The notes below the pieces were generated by a model that worked only from the letters and a program-made list of their open reading frames with translations, was not told where the DNA came from and did no database searches. A stretch of DNA of 64,000 bases from Ancylobacter sp. Lp-2 (GTDB lineage: Bacteria > Pseudomonadota > Alphaproteobacteria > Rhizobiales > Xanthobacteraceae): positions 1-64,000 of the forward strand of contig NZ_JAJALI010000001.1 in the NCBI RefSeq assembly GCF_020523795.1. The letters run 5' to 3'. A program made the translations under genes and the position numbers. Positions 56,065-64,000 of the stretch are shown one piece after another (the stretch's first letter is position 1; every line of letters begins with the position of its first letter).

Positions 56065-56226
56065 TCAGGCGGTCTCCTGATCCGCAGTGTCTGAACTCGC
56101 GGGCGAGCCTTCGGTGGGTTGCGGCTCCACAGCATCGATTGTGGGGGGCGGCTCTCCCAAGGGTCGTCCCAGCCCGCTCTCCGGCGTGAGCTTCGAGCGC
56201 TGCTCAGAATAGTTCGGCGCAACCAT
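56065..56226 (-). CDS. Small (53-residue) hypothetical protein
   Basis: ATG at 56226 with GAGAGGG 6-7 bases upstream; it reads MVAPNYSEQRSKLTPESGLG and ends EGSPASSDTADQETA. The NYSEQRSKL start recalls short basic proteins seen across Hyphomicrobiales, but here the rest is Pro/Glu-rich. Convergent with the small gene at 55827. Support is the good ribosome site and the familiar N-terminus. Confidence 0.55.
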   Translation of the reverse strand: MVAPNYSEQRSKLTPESGLGRPLGEPPPTIDAVEPQPTEGSPASSDTADQETA

Positions 56227-56572
56227 CGGATACCCTCTCGCTGTCTACCTCAGGGGCGCGCATTCCAAACGCACCGCCCCGGATGGATCAGACCTCCATG
56301 AGCACATTACCTGGCGGGCGGCTCCACATATAAGCCAGTGCCAATTCTCAATGGAAAAACAGAGTGAATTCCTTGGCGGGGGCCATTCGCCGACACGCAT
56401 TCCAATTTGTTCAATTGGCACCTTGATCTATAGGCCAATTGCAAAGCCTAATATCTGTGCCTGCCTATTTTAACATCAACAATGCACAATTGGTGCTCTC
56501 TTCGAATGCCAATGTCCATCATCTGACCAGGCACGCAAGTTTTTGAGGCCTAACGGCCCGAGGGGAACACGG
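56227..56572. promoter_or_regulatory. Control region of the Liv-type operon
   Basis: About 345 bp without a gene, clearly AT-richer than its surroundings. It contains several CCAATT/AATTGG half-sites, including the 39-bp motif at 56402-56440, ahead of the substrate-binding protein gene. Confidence 0.6.
56402..56440 (+). promoter_or_regulatory. Putative MocR operator, copy 1
   Basis: CCAATT, 5 bases, AATTGG, then CACCTTGA and, 8 bases on, CCAATT. The same arrangement with identical spacing recurs at 63107-63145. TATAGG just inside it could be a -10 element. Confidence 0.65.
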
Positions 56573-57775
56573 ATGATCTCAAGACGTTCGCTTATCGCGC
56601 TCACATACGGAGCCTTCGCGCTATCCACGGCGACACAGGTCCATGCTGCCGAAGACATCACCATCGGCATGGCCGTGGCCTACTCGGGCTGGGTGGAGGC
56701 CTATGATGGTGAGGCCGCGAAGATGGCCCAGCTTTGGGTCGAGCAGGCCAACGCCAAAGGGGGCCTGCTTGGCAAGCCCATTAAGATCATTATTGGCGAC
56801 ACCAAGTCGGATCGGGTCGAAGGCGCGAAGGTTGGGCAAGAACTTGTCAGCAAGGGTGCCAATCTGCTCCTCGTCTCGGCGGATTACGATTTCGGCGCGC
56901 CGGCAGCGCTTCAGGCACAAAAAGCCGGCGTCATTTCGGTCTTTGTCGGCGCATCAGACCCCAAGGCGGGCGTGTTGGGCGTAGGCCCGTTGTCCTTCAC
57001 GGCAAACAATGCTGGCCAGCTCGAAGGCGCAATCATGGCGGACTGGGGCTTCCAGAAAAAGGGGCTACGCAAGGGCTACACTCTGGTCGACGAGGCCATC
57101 GAATACACGAAGTCCGTATGCGCTGGTTATGAATGGAAGTTTCCGCAGGTCGGCGGCACGATTGTCGAGCGGGATACGTTCAAGGGAGCCGATCCAACGA
57201 TCAGCTCTCAGATTACGCGGCTCACCAACAGCATCCGCAGCGACGGTGTCGACCACGTCATGCTCTGCTCGGTGAACCCCGGCGCGGCGAGCGCTGTCCG
57301 GCAGTTGCGCGCGGCCGGCATAAACCTGCCGATCTTCGGCTCGACGGGCATGGACGGCACCTATTGGCTGGCATCGGTGCCCGGCCTGAAGGATTTCTAT
57401 CTTCCGTCCCAGGCGTTGCCCGAAAATGACCGTCGTCCTGCAGTGAATGCCGTTTCTTCGGCGTTCAAGGAGAAGTACGGCGCCGCTCCGTCGACGCAAT
57501 ATGCCTACCCAATCTACGCTTTCCTCGACATGTGGGCGAAGGCCGTGACGGCTGCCAACACCACCGAGGGCGCCGAGGTCGTAGCCGGGCTGAACACGTT
57601 CAAGGATGAGTCGACAGTACTGGGGCCGCGAACCTTCACTCCCAAGCTGCACATCCAAATCGACATGCCGATGTTCATCACGTCCTACGCGGACAACAAG
57701 CAGTCGGCGATCGAGGAGTGGAGGATCAGCGGCACCATTCCGAACAACGTTCTATACCGCACGAAGGGCAACTGA
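56573..57775 (+). CDS. Branched-chain amino-acid-type ABC substrate-binding protein (LivJ-like)
   Basis: 400 residues. Export signal with twin Arg (MISRRSLIALTYGAFALSTATQVHA), then a type I periplasmic binding fold: EDITIGMAVAYSGWVEAYDGEAAKMAQLWVEQANAKGGLLGKPIKIIIGDTKSD. GAGGGGAA precedes the ATG. First gene of a complete five-gene Liv operon. Ligand probably an amino-acid derivative or cyclic amide, inferred from the hyuA neighbour. Confidence 0.9.
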   Translation: MISRRSLIALTYGAFALSTATQVHAAEDITIGMAVAYSGWVEAYDGEAAKMAQLWVEQANAKGGLLGKPIKIIIGDTKSDRVEGAKVGQELVSKGANLLLVSADYDFGAPAALQAQKAGVISVFVGASDPKAGVLGVGPLSFTANNAGQLEGAIMADWGFQKKGLRKGYTLVDEAIEYTKSVCAGYEWKFPQVGGTIVERDTFKGADPTISSQITRLTNSIRSDGVDHVMLCSVNPGAASAVRQLRAAGINLPIFGSTGMDGTYWLASVPGLKDFYLPSQALPENDRRPAVNAVSSAFKEKYGAAPSTQYAYPIYAFLDMWAKAVTAANTTEGAEVVAGLNTFKDESTVLGPRTFTPKLHIQIDMPMFITSYADNKQSAIEEWRISGTIPNNVLYRTKGN

Positions 57776-57928
57776 GCGTGCCGCGTGGCCCCTCTTGCTT
57801 TCCTTCATAAGGTAGCAAGAGGGGCATCCACGACAGTTCATGCAGAAGCGCGAAGGCACAATCACCTCGCGGCACAATGTCGAACGGCCACGATCTGTGC
57901 CGCTTCTGATGTCTTCGGAGTTCGCGAC

Positions 57929-58702
57929 ATGAATTACACTTTCGATATTGAACAGCCATTGCTCATGCGGGGCGATGGCAATAGCTCGGAACTGACGGCA
58001 CAGCACCTGACAGTGCGCTTTCAGGGGCTAGCAGCTATTTCGGATGTCAGCCTCACCCTGCATCGCCACGAAGTGTTAGGTCTGATCGGTCCGAATGGCG
58101 CCGGAAAGACAACTCTGGTCAACTGCCTGACAGGCTTTCAGCGGCCGACGGAAGGCCATGTGCTCGTCGGCCGAGAGCGGACCAGTGACTGGTCGCCCGT
58201 CGATTTCCGTGCCCGCGGCGTGGCACGAACGTTTCAGGCAGGTCGTCTGTTCAAGGATATGTCCATCCTCGAGAATGTAGAGGCAGGCGCTCTGGCACTT
58301 GGGCTAGGTCGCAGGCAGGCCGTCGAGCACGCCCGCGAACTCCTGGACTGGGTCGGGCTGAAGGCCGACCCCTACCAGAAGGCGGGAATGCTCGCCTATA
58401 CCGACCAGAGGCGCCTCTCGATCGCGCGTGCCATGGTCCTGTCGCCAGCCTTCGTATTGCTGGATGAGCCGGCGGCAGGCATGTCCGACGCGGAATGCGA
58501 AGACCTGATGGAGTTGATTTCCTCCATCCCCTCCCTGTTCACCTGTGGCGTGCTTCTGATCGAGCACAATATGCGGGTCGTGATGGGTATCTCCCACCAG
58601 ATTCACGTTCTCGACGGCGGATGCATCCTTGCAAAGGGAACGCCCGGGGAAATCCAGAATAACGAGGCTGTAATGGCAGCTTATCTCGGTATGGAGAGCT
58701 GA
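57929..58702 (+). CDS. Liv-type ABC ATP-binding protein (LivG-like)
   Basis: 257 residues. Walker A is GPNGAGKTT, the Walker B region is FVLLDEPAAGMSDAE and the H-loop is LLIEHNM. The C-loop reads AYTDQRRLSIARAM, so the LSGGQ core is diverged (Y-T-D-Q), as in other LivG proteins. GGAG lies 8 bases before the ATG. Its stop overlaps the next start by one base. Confidence 0.92.
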   Translation: MNYTFDIEQPLLMRGDGNSSELTAQHLTVRFQGLAAISDVSLTLHRHEVLGLIGPNGAGKTTLVNCLTGFQRPTEGHVLVGRERTSDWSPVDFRARGVARTFQAGRLFKDMSILENVEAGALALGLGRRQAVEHARELLDWVGLKADPYQKAGMLAYTDQRRLSIARAMVLSPAFVLLDEPAAGMSDAECEDLMELISSIPSLFTCGVLLIEHNMRVVMGISHQIHVLDGGCILAKGTPGEIQNNEAVMAAYLGMES

Positions 58703-59454
58703 TGTCCGCCCTGCTGGATATACAAGAACTTCACGTTCATTATAGCGACCTGGCCGCTATTCGTGGCGTGTCCCTCCATGTTGATGAGGGAGAGGTTGTT
58801 TGCCTTGTAGGGCCGAACGGCGCCGGCAAGTCGACCATGCTCGCGGCGGTGGCCGGTGGGGTGAAGCCGACATCCGGCAGCATCCGGTTCGATGGCGGAA
58901 GCCTCAGGAGTGTCCGGCCGGAGCAGATCGCGCGTCTCGGCGTGTCGCTCGTGCCGGAAGGTAGGCAAATTTTCGGGACGCTGACCGTCGAGGAAAATCT
59001 AAGGATCGGCGGCTACATATCCAGCGACAGGAAAGCCGCGGCATCGGATTTCGACCGGCTGCTCGTCACGTTCCCGCGCCTGAAGGAGCGCCTTGCCTAT
59101 CCGGCTGGCCGCCTCTCCGGCGGCGAGCAGCAGATGCTCGCCGTCGCCCGCGCCGTGATGACCCAGCCCCGACTGCTGCTCGTTGACGAGCCCTCGTTGG
59201 GTCTTGCGCCGCTGATCATCGAGCAGATCTACAAGACGCTGCTCGAACTGCGCGCCGAGCGAGGACTGACTCTGTTCATCAATGAACAGAGTTCTGCCCG
59301 CGTCCTCAAATATGCTGATCGGATTTACATTCTCCGGGGCGGCCAGATCCAGCTTGAAGGCCGCGCGAGCGACCTGCGCGACGGCGATGCGATCAGGAAA
59401 GCTTATTTTGGCTTCAGCGCCGGATCACAGCGGGCGGCGGAGAATGTCGCATGA
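58702..59454 (+). CDS. Liv-type ABC ATP-binding protein (LivF-like)
   Basis: 250 residues. Walker A is GPNGAGKST, the signature is LSGGEQQMLAVARAV and Walker B is LLLVDEPSLGLAP, typical LivF. It overlaps the genes on both sides (TGATG before, ATGA after), so translation is tightly coupled. Confidence 0.94.
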   Translation: MSALLDIQELHVHYSDLAAIRGVSLHVDEGEVVCLVGPNGAGKSTMLAAVAGGVKPTSGSIRFDGGSLRSVRPEQIARLGVSLVPEGRQIFGTLTVEENLRIGGYISSDRKAAASDFDRLLVTFPRLKERLAYPAGRLSGGEQQMLAVARAVMTQPRLLLVDEPSLGLAPLIIEQIYKTLLELRAERGLTLFINEQSSARVLKYADRIYILRGGQIQLEGRASDLRDGDAIRKAYFGFSAGSQRAAENVA

Positions 59455-60365
59455 TTTCATTCTTTCAAAACGTCATCGACGCTGTCGCGCTCGGCAGCAT
59501 ATATGCACTTGTAGCGCTCGGCATCGGCCTGATCTTTGGCATACTTCGCTTGATCAACTTCGCTCACGGCGACATGATCACTGTCGGTTGCTACGCACTG
59601 ATTGTTCCGTCCACCGATGCGGCCGCGCAACTGCTGATCGGTTCCTGGACGCCACTGGCTGCGATCGCTGCCATCGCCATCATTGTCCTGCTTGTGGCGC
59701 TCTCGACGGACGCATTGGTATTCAAGCATCTGCGCCGCGCGTCGCCGACCACACTGATGATCGCCTCCTTTGCGGTTAGCTACGTCACTCAGAACGCCCT
59801 GCTGATGGCATACGGCGCCCGCGCGAAGGGCGTCGATTTCTGGAGCGGCGTGAACGTTCAGATCGCCATCGGCGAGTTGCGGGTACCGTTGCTGCAGCTA
59901 ATCACCGTCGCCGTCACGTTTGCCCTGATGATGTTGCTGAACCTGTTCCTCCGATACACGCGCTATGGAATTCAAATGCGCGCCGCTGCGGAGGATTTCC
60001 GCATGGCGCAGTATATCGGCGTGCGCGGCAATATCGTCATCGGATTGGCTTTCGCCATCAGCGGCATGCTGGCCGCCACCGTTTCCCTGCTTTACGTCAC
60101 CCAGTCCGGGTCCCTGTCCATAACGATGGGGGTGCCACTGGTTCTCTTCGCCTTCGTCGCCGTAGTGATCGGCGGAATGGGCAACCTGCTGGGTTCGGTT
60201 GTGGGCGGCTTCCTGATCGGCATCTTGCTAACCATGCTCCAGGCCTACCTGCCACCGGATCTGCGCGCCTTCCGCGACGCATTCGCCTTCGCCTTCGTCA
60301 TTCTTGTCCTGCTCGTGCGACCTGCAGGACTCATCCCCGCCCGCAACACCATTGAACGCGTTTAG
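59451..60365 (+). CDS. Liv-type ABC permease (LivH-like)
   Basis: 304 residues, about eight helices. The N-terminus has VALGSIYALVALGIGLIFGILRLINFAHGDMI, the classic LivH opening, and the C-terminus has VVIGGMGNLLGSVVGGFLIG. ATGA overlap with the LivF-like gene. Confidence 0.94.
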   Translation: MISFFQNVIDAVALGSIYALVALGIGLIFGILRLINFAHGDMITVGCYALIVPSTDAAAQLLIGSWTPLAAIAAIAIIVLLVALSTDALVFKHLRRASPTTLMIASFAVSYVTQNALLMAYGARAKGVDFWSGVNVQIAIGELRVPLLQLITVAVTFALMMLLNLFLRYTRYGIQMRAAAEDFRMAQYIGVRGNIVIGLAFAISGMLAATVSLLYVTQSGSLSITMGVPLVLFAFVAVVIGGMGNLLGSVVGGFLIGILLTMLQAYLPPDLRAFRDAFAFAFVILVLLVRPAGLIPARNTIERV

Positions 60366-60378
60366 CGATGGGTACCAC

Positions 60379-61452
60379 ATGTACAGTTTTCTCGTCCGCT
60401 ATCAGACGCCCGTTCTACTGATCCTTGCACTCGGCGCGATCGTAGTATTTGGCACCCTCGCGGCGAACAACGCCGCCGTCTCACTGACGGAGATGCTGAT
60501 CCAAATGACGGTCGTCGTCGGACTTTATGTCTTCATCGGCAATTCCGGCATCGTGTCTTTCGGGCATATCGGTTTCATGTGTATCGGGGCCTATGCTGCT
60601 GCGTGGGCGTCGGCCGATCCGGCTTTCAAAGAGATCATGCTCGAAGGCCTGCCCCTTTTTCTGCGGGAGGGCCAGTTCCCCTTTCCCGTGGCCATGGCGG
60701 CGGCCATCGTCTTGCCGGCGGCCGCGGCGGCCCTGTTCGGCCTTGCCATCATGCGCCTGACCGGTATCGCCTCGTCGATCGCGACCTTCGCCTTCCTTAT
60801 CATCGTAAACAGCGTCTACTCCAACTGGAATTCGGTTACCGCGGGGGTGAGTTCGATCATCGGCATTCCCACGGTGGTGGGGCCGTGGACGGCCTTCGCC
60901 GTCGCCTCGGTCGCCATTCTCGTGGCCTATGTCTTCCAGACATCGCGCTATGGCCTGCTTCTGCGCGCCTCGCGCGATGACGAGGTGGCGGCGCGCGCCA
61001 GCGCGATCAATGTCATCGGCATGCGACTGCTGGCGTTTGTCCTCAGTGCCGCGCTGGTGGGTGCAGGCGGCGGCCTATATGCGCAGTTCCTTGGCATCCT
61101 GACTGTGGATTCCTTCTATCTAAGCCTGTCCTTTATCGCCATTGCGATGCTGGTCGTGGGCGGCATGTCGAGCTTGACGGGGGCGGTCCTGGGTGTCGTC
61201 GCCGTCACAGCTATCGTCCAGATATTGCGGGCGGCAGAACGTGGTATCCCTGTTGGCTCGATGACATGGGCCTTGCCGTCGGGTAGCCAGGAACTGGGAC
61301 TGGGTATTCTGCTGGCCGTCATCCTGATCTACCGACCGACAGGATTGAGCGGCGGACAGGAAGTCAGGCTTCCGGTCCGCCCCTCGTCCGCTGCCGCGAA
61401 AGAGCAGGCAGCCATCGACAATCGCATCCTTGCGGCTCGCCAGCGATCCTGA
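60379..61452 (+). CDS. Liv-type ABC permease (LivM-like)
   Basis: 357 residues. GLYVFIGNSGIVSFGHIGFMCIGAYAAA and the C-terminal VVGGMSSLTGAVLGVVAVTAIVQILR are LivM landmarks. ATG 60379 is 14 bp after the LivH-like stop. A hydrophilic tail follows the last helix. Last gene of the operon; convergent with the MocR-type gene 50 bp further. Confidence 0.93.
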   Translation: MYSFLVRYQTPVLLILALGAIVVFGTLAANNAAVSLTEMLIQMTVVVGLYVFIGNSGIVSFGHIGFMCIGAYAAAWASADPAFKEIMLEGLPLFLREGQFPFPVAMAAAIVLPAAAAALFGLAIMRLTGIASSIATFAFLIIVNSVYSNWNSVTAGVSSIIGIPTVVGPWTAFAVASVAILVAYVFQTSRYGLLLRASRDDEVAARASAINVIGMRLLAFVLSAALVGAGGGLYAQFLGILTVDSFYLSLSFIAIAMLVVGGMSSLTGAVLGVVAVTAIVQILRAAERGIPVGSMTWALPSGSQELGLGILLAVILIYRPTGLSGGQEVRLPVRPSSAAAKEQAAIDNRILAARQRS

Positions 61453-61501
61453 AAGCCACTTCTGATCAAGATGACCTGAAGGGGCGGTTGCCGAGCGCGC
61501 G

Positions 61502-62959
61502 CTACCGCCTGCTCTTTCGATGGGCGGCGTAGGATTCCCACGCCTGCGCCAAACGCCTCACGCCGAGCGTAATCGACTCGCTATCCTGTACGAACTGAAG
61601 GCGGACATGATCGTCGCAACCGCCGTCACTGGTCAGGGCCGAGCCCGCGACGATGGTCACCCCGTGCAGCAGGGCGACCTGGGCGAATTCGGTCGCGGTA
61701 CCCGACGGCAGGCGTGCCCAAAAGGACAGTCCGCCCGCAGGTCGGACCCAAGTCCAATCTGGCAGAAGGCGCGTCATCTGCTCGCACAGCAGATCGAGGC
61801 TGCGCCGGATTTCCTCATGCCGGAGCCTTCGAACCTCGTCTGCATGCTCCATTAGGCCCGTCGCCATCAGTTGCACGACGGGCGATATTCCCATGTCCAC
61901 CACTGCCTTCAGACGCGAGAGGTGCTCGATGATCGGCTGAGGCGCACGGATCCAGCCGATGCGCAGGCCCGGCCAGAACAGTTTGCTGAGCGAGCCAATG
62001 GTGAGCAACGGTGCTGTCGAGGATATCTCAGCGAGCGACGTCGGACGGGTCTCACCGACGTGAAGGTCCAGCATGGTCTGGTCTTCGATGGTGGCCACCT
62101 GATACTGGTCGATCAGCTCTACGAGCGCCCTGCGTTGCTCAAAAGGCATCACGATGCCGGTCGGCGCGTGGCAGGTGGGAGTCACCATCACAAGGCGCGG
62201 ACGGACGGTCTTAAGCAGGGTTTCGAGCCCATCGAGCACAAAGCCTGTCGGTTCAACGGGTAGCGTGGCCAAATTGGCACCGATCATGCGGAACGCGCTG
62301 ATGGCGCCAGGATAGGTCGGGTTCTCCAGCACGACGCGCTCGCTATAGGGCGCATAAAGCTGTCCGATCAGCCAAATGGCCTGCTGCGAGCCCGAGGTGA
62401 TGAGAATTTCGTCAGGTTGCGTGCGCAGCCCGCTTACGCGCTGGATGTAGTCCGACACCGTGCTACGCAACGCCATCAGGCCCAGGGGCTGATAGCCGCT
62501 GCTGGCGGGAAGCGCGTGCAGCGCAGCCATCTGTTCAGCGGCAATGTCGCACAGCAAGGGACCGATGCTTGCTTGCCGCGACACGCTGAAATCGACGGTT
62601 CCGGGCGGCGGCGGCGCCAATGGGCGCATCATCGGATTGCGTGCCATCGCCTTGACCACGTCCTGATTGACGTAGGGCGAGGGAATGTTGTGCTGCGGGT
62701 GGCGGATCATATGGCCGCTGCCCTGGCGGCTTTCCAGCCAACCCTCCTCGCGCAGAATCCCGAACGACCGGATGACGGTCGTGCGGCTCACCTTCAGCGT
62801 GTCGGCAAGCGTGCGCTCGGGCGGCAGCACGATGCCGGGCGCAATATCCCCGTTCGTCAGCGCCGCGCGCAGGGCAGCGGCAAGCCTGGCGTAAAGGGGG
62901 CCCTCACCCTCCTGCCAGTTTCCAAGCATCTTCTGGAGCGATCGCGGTTTTTGCAGCAT
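61502..62959 (-). CDS. MocR-type regulator (GntR helix-turn-helix fused to aminotransferase fold)
   Basis: 485 residues. The N-terminal winged helix (about 20-85) has GPLYARLAAALRAALTNGDIAPGIVLPPERTLADTLKVSRTTV. A fold-type I aminotransferase domain follows, with candidate PLP-binding Lys K326 in IGSLSKLFWPGLRIGW and the NPTYPG motif. MocR regulators bind PLP and usually control neighbouring amine or amino-acid genes. It is divergent from hyuA and convergent with livM; the CCAATT motif upstream of both flanking units is its likely operator. Confidence 0.92.
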   Translation of the reverse strand: MLQKPRSLQKMLGNWQEGEGPLYARLAAALRAALTNGDIAPGIVLPPERTLADTLKVSRTTVIRSFGILREEGWLESRQGSGHMIRHPQHNIPSPYVNQDVVKAMARNPMMRPLAPPPPGTVDFSVSRQASIGPLLCDIAAEQMAALHALPASSGYQPLGLMALRSTVSDYIQRVSGLRTQPDEILITSGSQQAIWLIGQLYAPYSERVVLENPTYPGAISAFRMIGANLATLPVEPTGFVLDGLETLLKTVRPRLVMVTPTCHAPTGIVMPFEQRRALVELIDQYQVATIEDQTMLDLHVGETRPTSLAEISSTAPLLTIGSLSKLFWPGLRIGWIRAPQPIIEHLSRLKAVVDMGISPVVQLMATGLMEHADEVRRLRHEEIRRSLDLLCEQMTRLLPDWTWVRPAGGLSFWARLPSGTATEFAQVALLHGVTIVAGSALTSDGGCDDHVRLQFVQDSESITLGVRRLAQAWESYAAHRKSRR

Positions 62960-63209
62960 GGCAGGACGTCTCGGTCTGGCGGCATATGTCAACGGGTACG
63001 GTCGAGGGGCGTCACGCTCCGGGGAACCCGACCCAAGGGATACAAAGCCCTCGGACCTTCGGCGAGGCCAATTATGGCCAAAACAATCACATGACAAGAT
63101 CGAAGTCCAATTCATGCGATTGGCGCCTTGAGGTTAAGTCCAATTATGCGCTCTAAATTTGACATTGGTTTTCGAGCGAATAGCCGGCGACCCAAAAAAG
63201 CGAGGGAAT
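62960..63209. promoter_or_regulatory. Divergent MocR-hyuA control region
   Basis: 250 bp with no gene. The half nearer hyuA is AT-rich and holds the second 39-bp CCAATT motif plus an extra half-site pair (GGCCAATTATGGCC at about 63066-63079). Confidence 0.6.
63107..63145 (+). promoter_or_regulatory. Putative MocR operator, copy 2
   Basis: CCAATT, 5 bases, GATTGG, then CGCCTTGA and, 8 bases on, CCAATT. Spacing is identical to the copy at 56402. It lies 65 bp before the hyuA start. Confidence 0.65.
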
Positions 63210-64000
63210 ATGAGCACGACCAATATTCGAGTCGCCGTGGACGTGGGAGGCACGTTCACGGACATATGCATCTTCGACGATCGATCCGGAGCCATGCGCG
63301 TCGAAAAGCTTCCGTCCAGTGTCGATCCGATCGACGCCGTTCTGAAGGGCGTCAGCAATGCGGGTGTCGACCTGCACGACGTGGCTCTCTTTTCCCATGG
63401 CACCACGGTGGCGACGAATGCGCTGATCACCCGCCGCCTCCCGAGGGCCGCCATGGTCACGACCCGCGGCTTCCGCGACATCATCGAGATCCGCCGGGGA
63501 ACCAAGGAAGATCTCTGGGACGCCTACAAGGACGTTGCCCCGCCCTATATCAAGCGCCGCGACCGCATCGAGGTCACCGAGCGTGTCGACTATGCGGGCG
63601 AGATTCTCACGCAGCTGGACGAGGAAGATGCGCGCCGCGTCGCCGGGGTTCTGCGCCGCAAGGGCATTGAAACCATCGCGGTGTGCTTCATCAATGCTCA
63701 TGCCAATCCGGCGAATGAGCGCCGCATGCGCGACCTCCTCCTGGAGGAGCTGCCTGGAGCACGCGTGACCTGCTCCAGCGAGGTCCTGCCGGAGATCTTC
63801 GAGCATGAGCGCTTTTCCACCACCGTCGCGAATGCCGTGCTGGCCCCGCTGGTCAGCGGTTATGTCAACCGCTTGGGCGAGCGCCTGAAGACGGGCGGAT
63901 ATGACGGCGACCTGCTCATTCTCCATTCCGGCGGCGGCGTAATGACGCCGAAGACCGTCGAGAAGATGGGCGTGCGCCTCGCCGCGTCCGGCATCGCCGC
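63210..64000 (+). CDS. hyuA: Hydantoinase/oxoprolinase family protein, N-terminal part (runs off the edge)
   Basis: 263 codons visible, then cut by the window edge. It starts MSTTNIRVAVDVGGTFTDIC, the ASKHA-type ATP-binding opening of HyuA-like enzymes. FSHGTTVATNALITRR and GFRDIIEIRRGTKEDLWD follow, then the second phosphate loop SGGGVMTPKTVE. Family members hydrolyse or carboxylate hydantoins, 5-oxoproline, N-methylhydantoin or acetophenones with ATP. GAGGG precedes the ATG. A HyuB-type partner would be expected just beyond the edge. Confidence 0.9.
   Translation, partial: MSTTNIRVAVDVGGTFTDICIFDDRSGAMRVEKLPSSVDPIDAVLKGVSNAGVDLHDVALFSHGTTVATNALITRRLPRAAMVTTRGFRDIIEIRRGTKEDLWDAYKDVAPPYIKRRDRIEVTERVDYAGEILTQLDEEDARRVAGVLRRKGIETIAVCFINAHANPANERRMRDLLLEELPGARVTCSSEVLPEIFEHERFSTTVANAVLAPLVSGYVNRLGERLKTGGYDGDLLILHSGGGVMTPKTVEKMGVRLAASGIA

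Overview
The window is high-GC DNA from an alphaproteobacterium, most likely a Hyphomicrobiales member close to Xanthobacteraceae. The grounds are the gene order rplU-rpmA-GNAT-obgE-proB, a zwf-pgl-edd Entner-Doudoroff operon, a fused CysNC, a GTTC-N7-GTTC box of the alphaproteobacterial LexA type and the protein families present. The species call is inference; no rRNA gene body lies inside the window.

Layout. 0-0.4 kb holds the promoters and boxA-containing leader of an rRNA operon that runs leftward out of the window. 0.45-4.2 kb is sulfate activation (cysD, cysNC, cysQ). 4.4-8.1 kb has a MatB-like malonyl-CoA synthetase, a YciF-like ferritin-fold protein and an aldehyde dehydrogenase. 8.3-10.4 kb is a tandem pair of Hint-domain proteins. 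11-13.8 kb is an NMT1/SsuABC-type importer. 14-16.5 kb is a small secreted protein plus a MacB/LolD-type ABC pair with a His-rich external segment (possible metal handling). A tRNA-Arg(CCT), a small gene behind a LexA-like box and a ChaC-type cyclotransferase follow. 17.7-19.8 kb is non-coding and holds a G-quadruplex-type repeat and tandem 303-bp repeats. 19.8-25.3 kb has a DUF2125 protein and the zwf-pgl-edd operon. 26-30.2 kb is a TctCBA tripartite tricarboxylate transporter with a GntR regulator. 30.5-33 kb has TerB, a class I amidotransferase, a membrane protein and an OhrR-like regulator. 33.2-37.6 kb is a spermidine/putrescine-type ABC importer. 37.8-38.9 kb is a serine hydrolase. 39.0-40.25 kb is an AT-rich two-gene cassette, a Panacea-domain protein plus an unknown partner, which looks like a recently acquired toxin-antitoxin or defence module. 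40.2-44.2 kb is the conserved proB-obgE-GNAT-rpmA-rplU block, followed by a small membrane protein and tRNA-Ser(CGA).

From the tRNA-Ser to the right edge the content is accessory catabolism. One block (45.8-54.4 kb) combines a trans-3-hydroxy-L-proline dehydratase-type enzyme, an Ldh-family reductase that could reduce its product, a dimethylformamidase-like hydrolase, a polar amino-acid ABC importer and a GntR/FCD regulator. Four copies of the palindrome ATCGTATACGAT in front of these transcription units suggest one regulon. A degenerate IS5-family element (54.8-55.6 kb) separates it from a second block (56.6-64 kb). That block has a branched-chain amino-acid-type (Liv) importer, a MocR-type regulator and the start of a hydantoinase/oxoprolinase-type HyuA protein. 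A 39-bp motif with three CCAATT half-sites occurs both upstream of the transporter and between the regulator and hyuA, so the block is probably one MocR-controlled uptake and ring-opening pathway.
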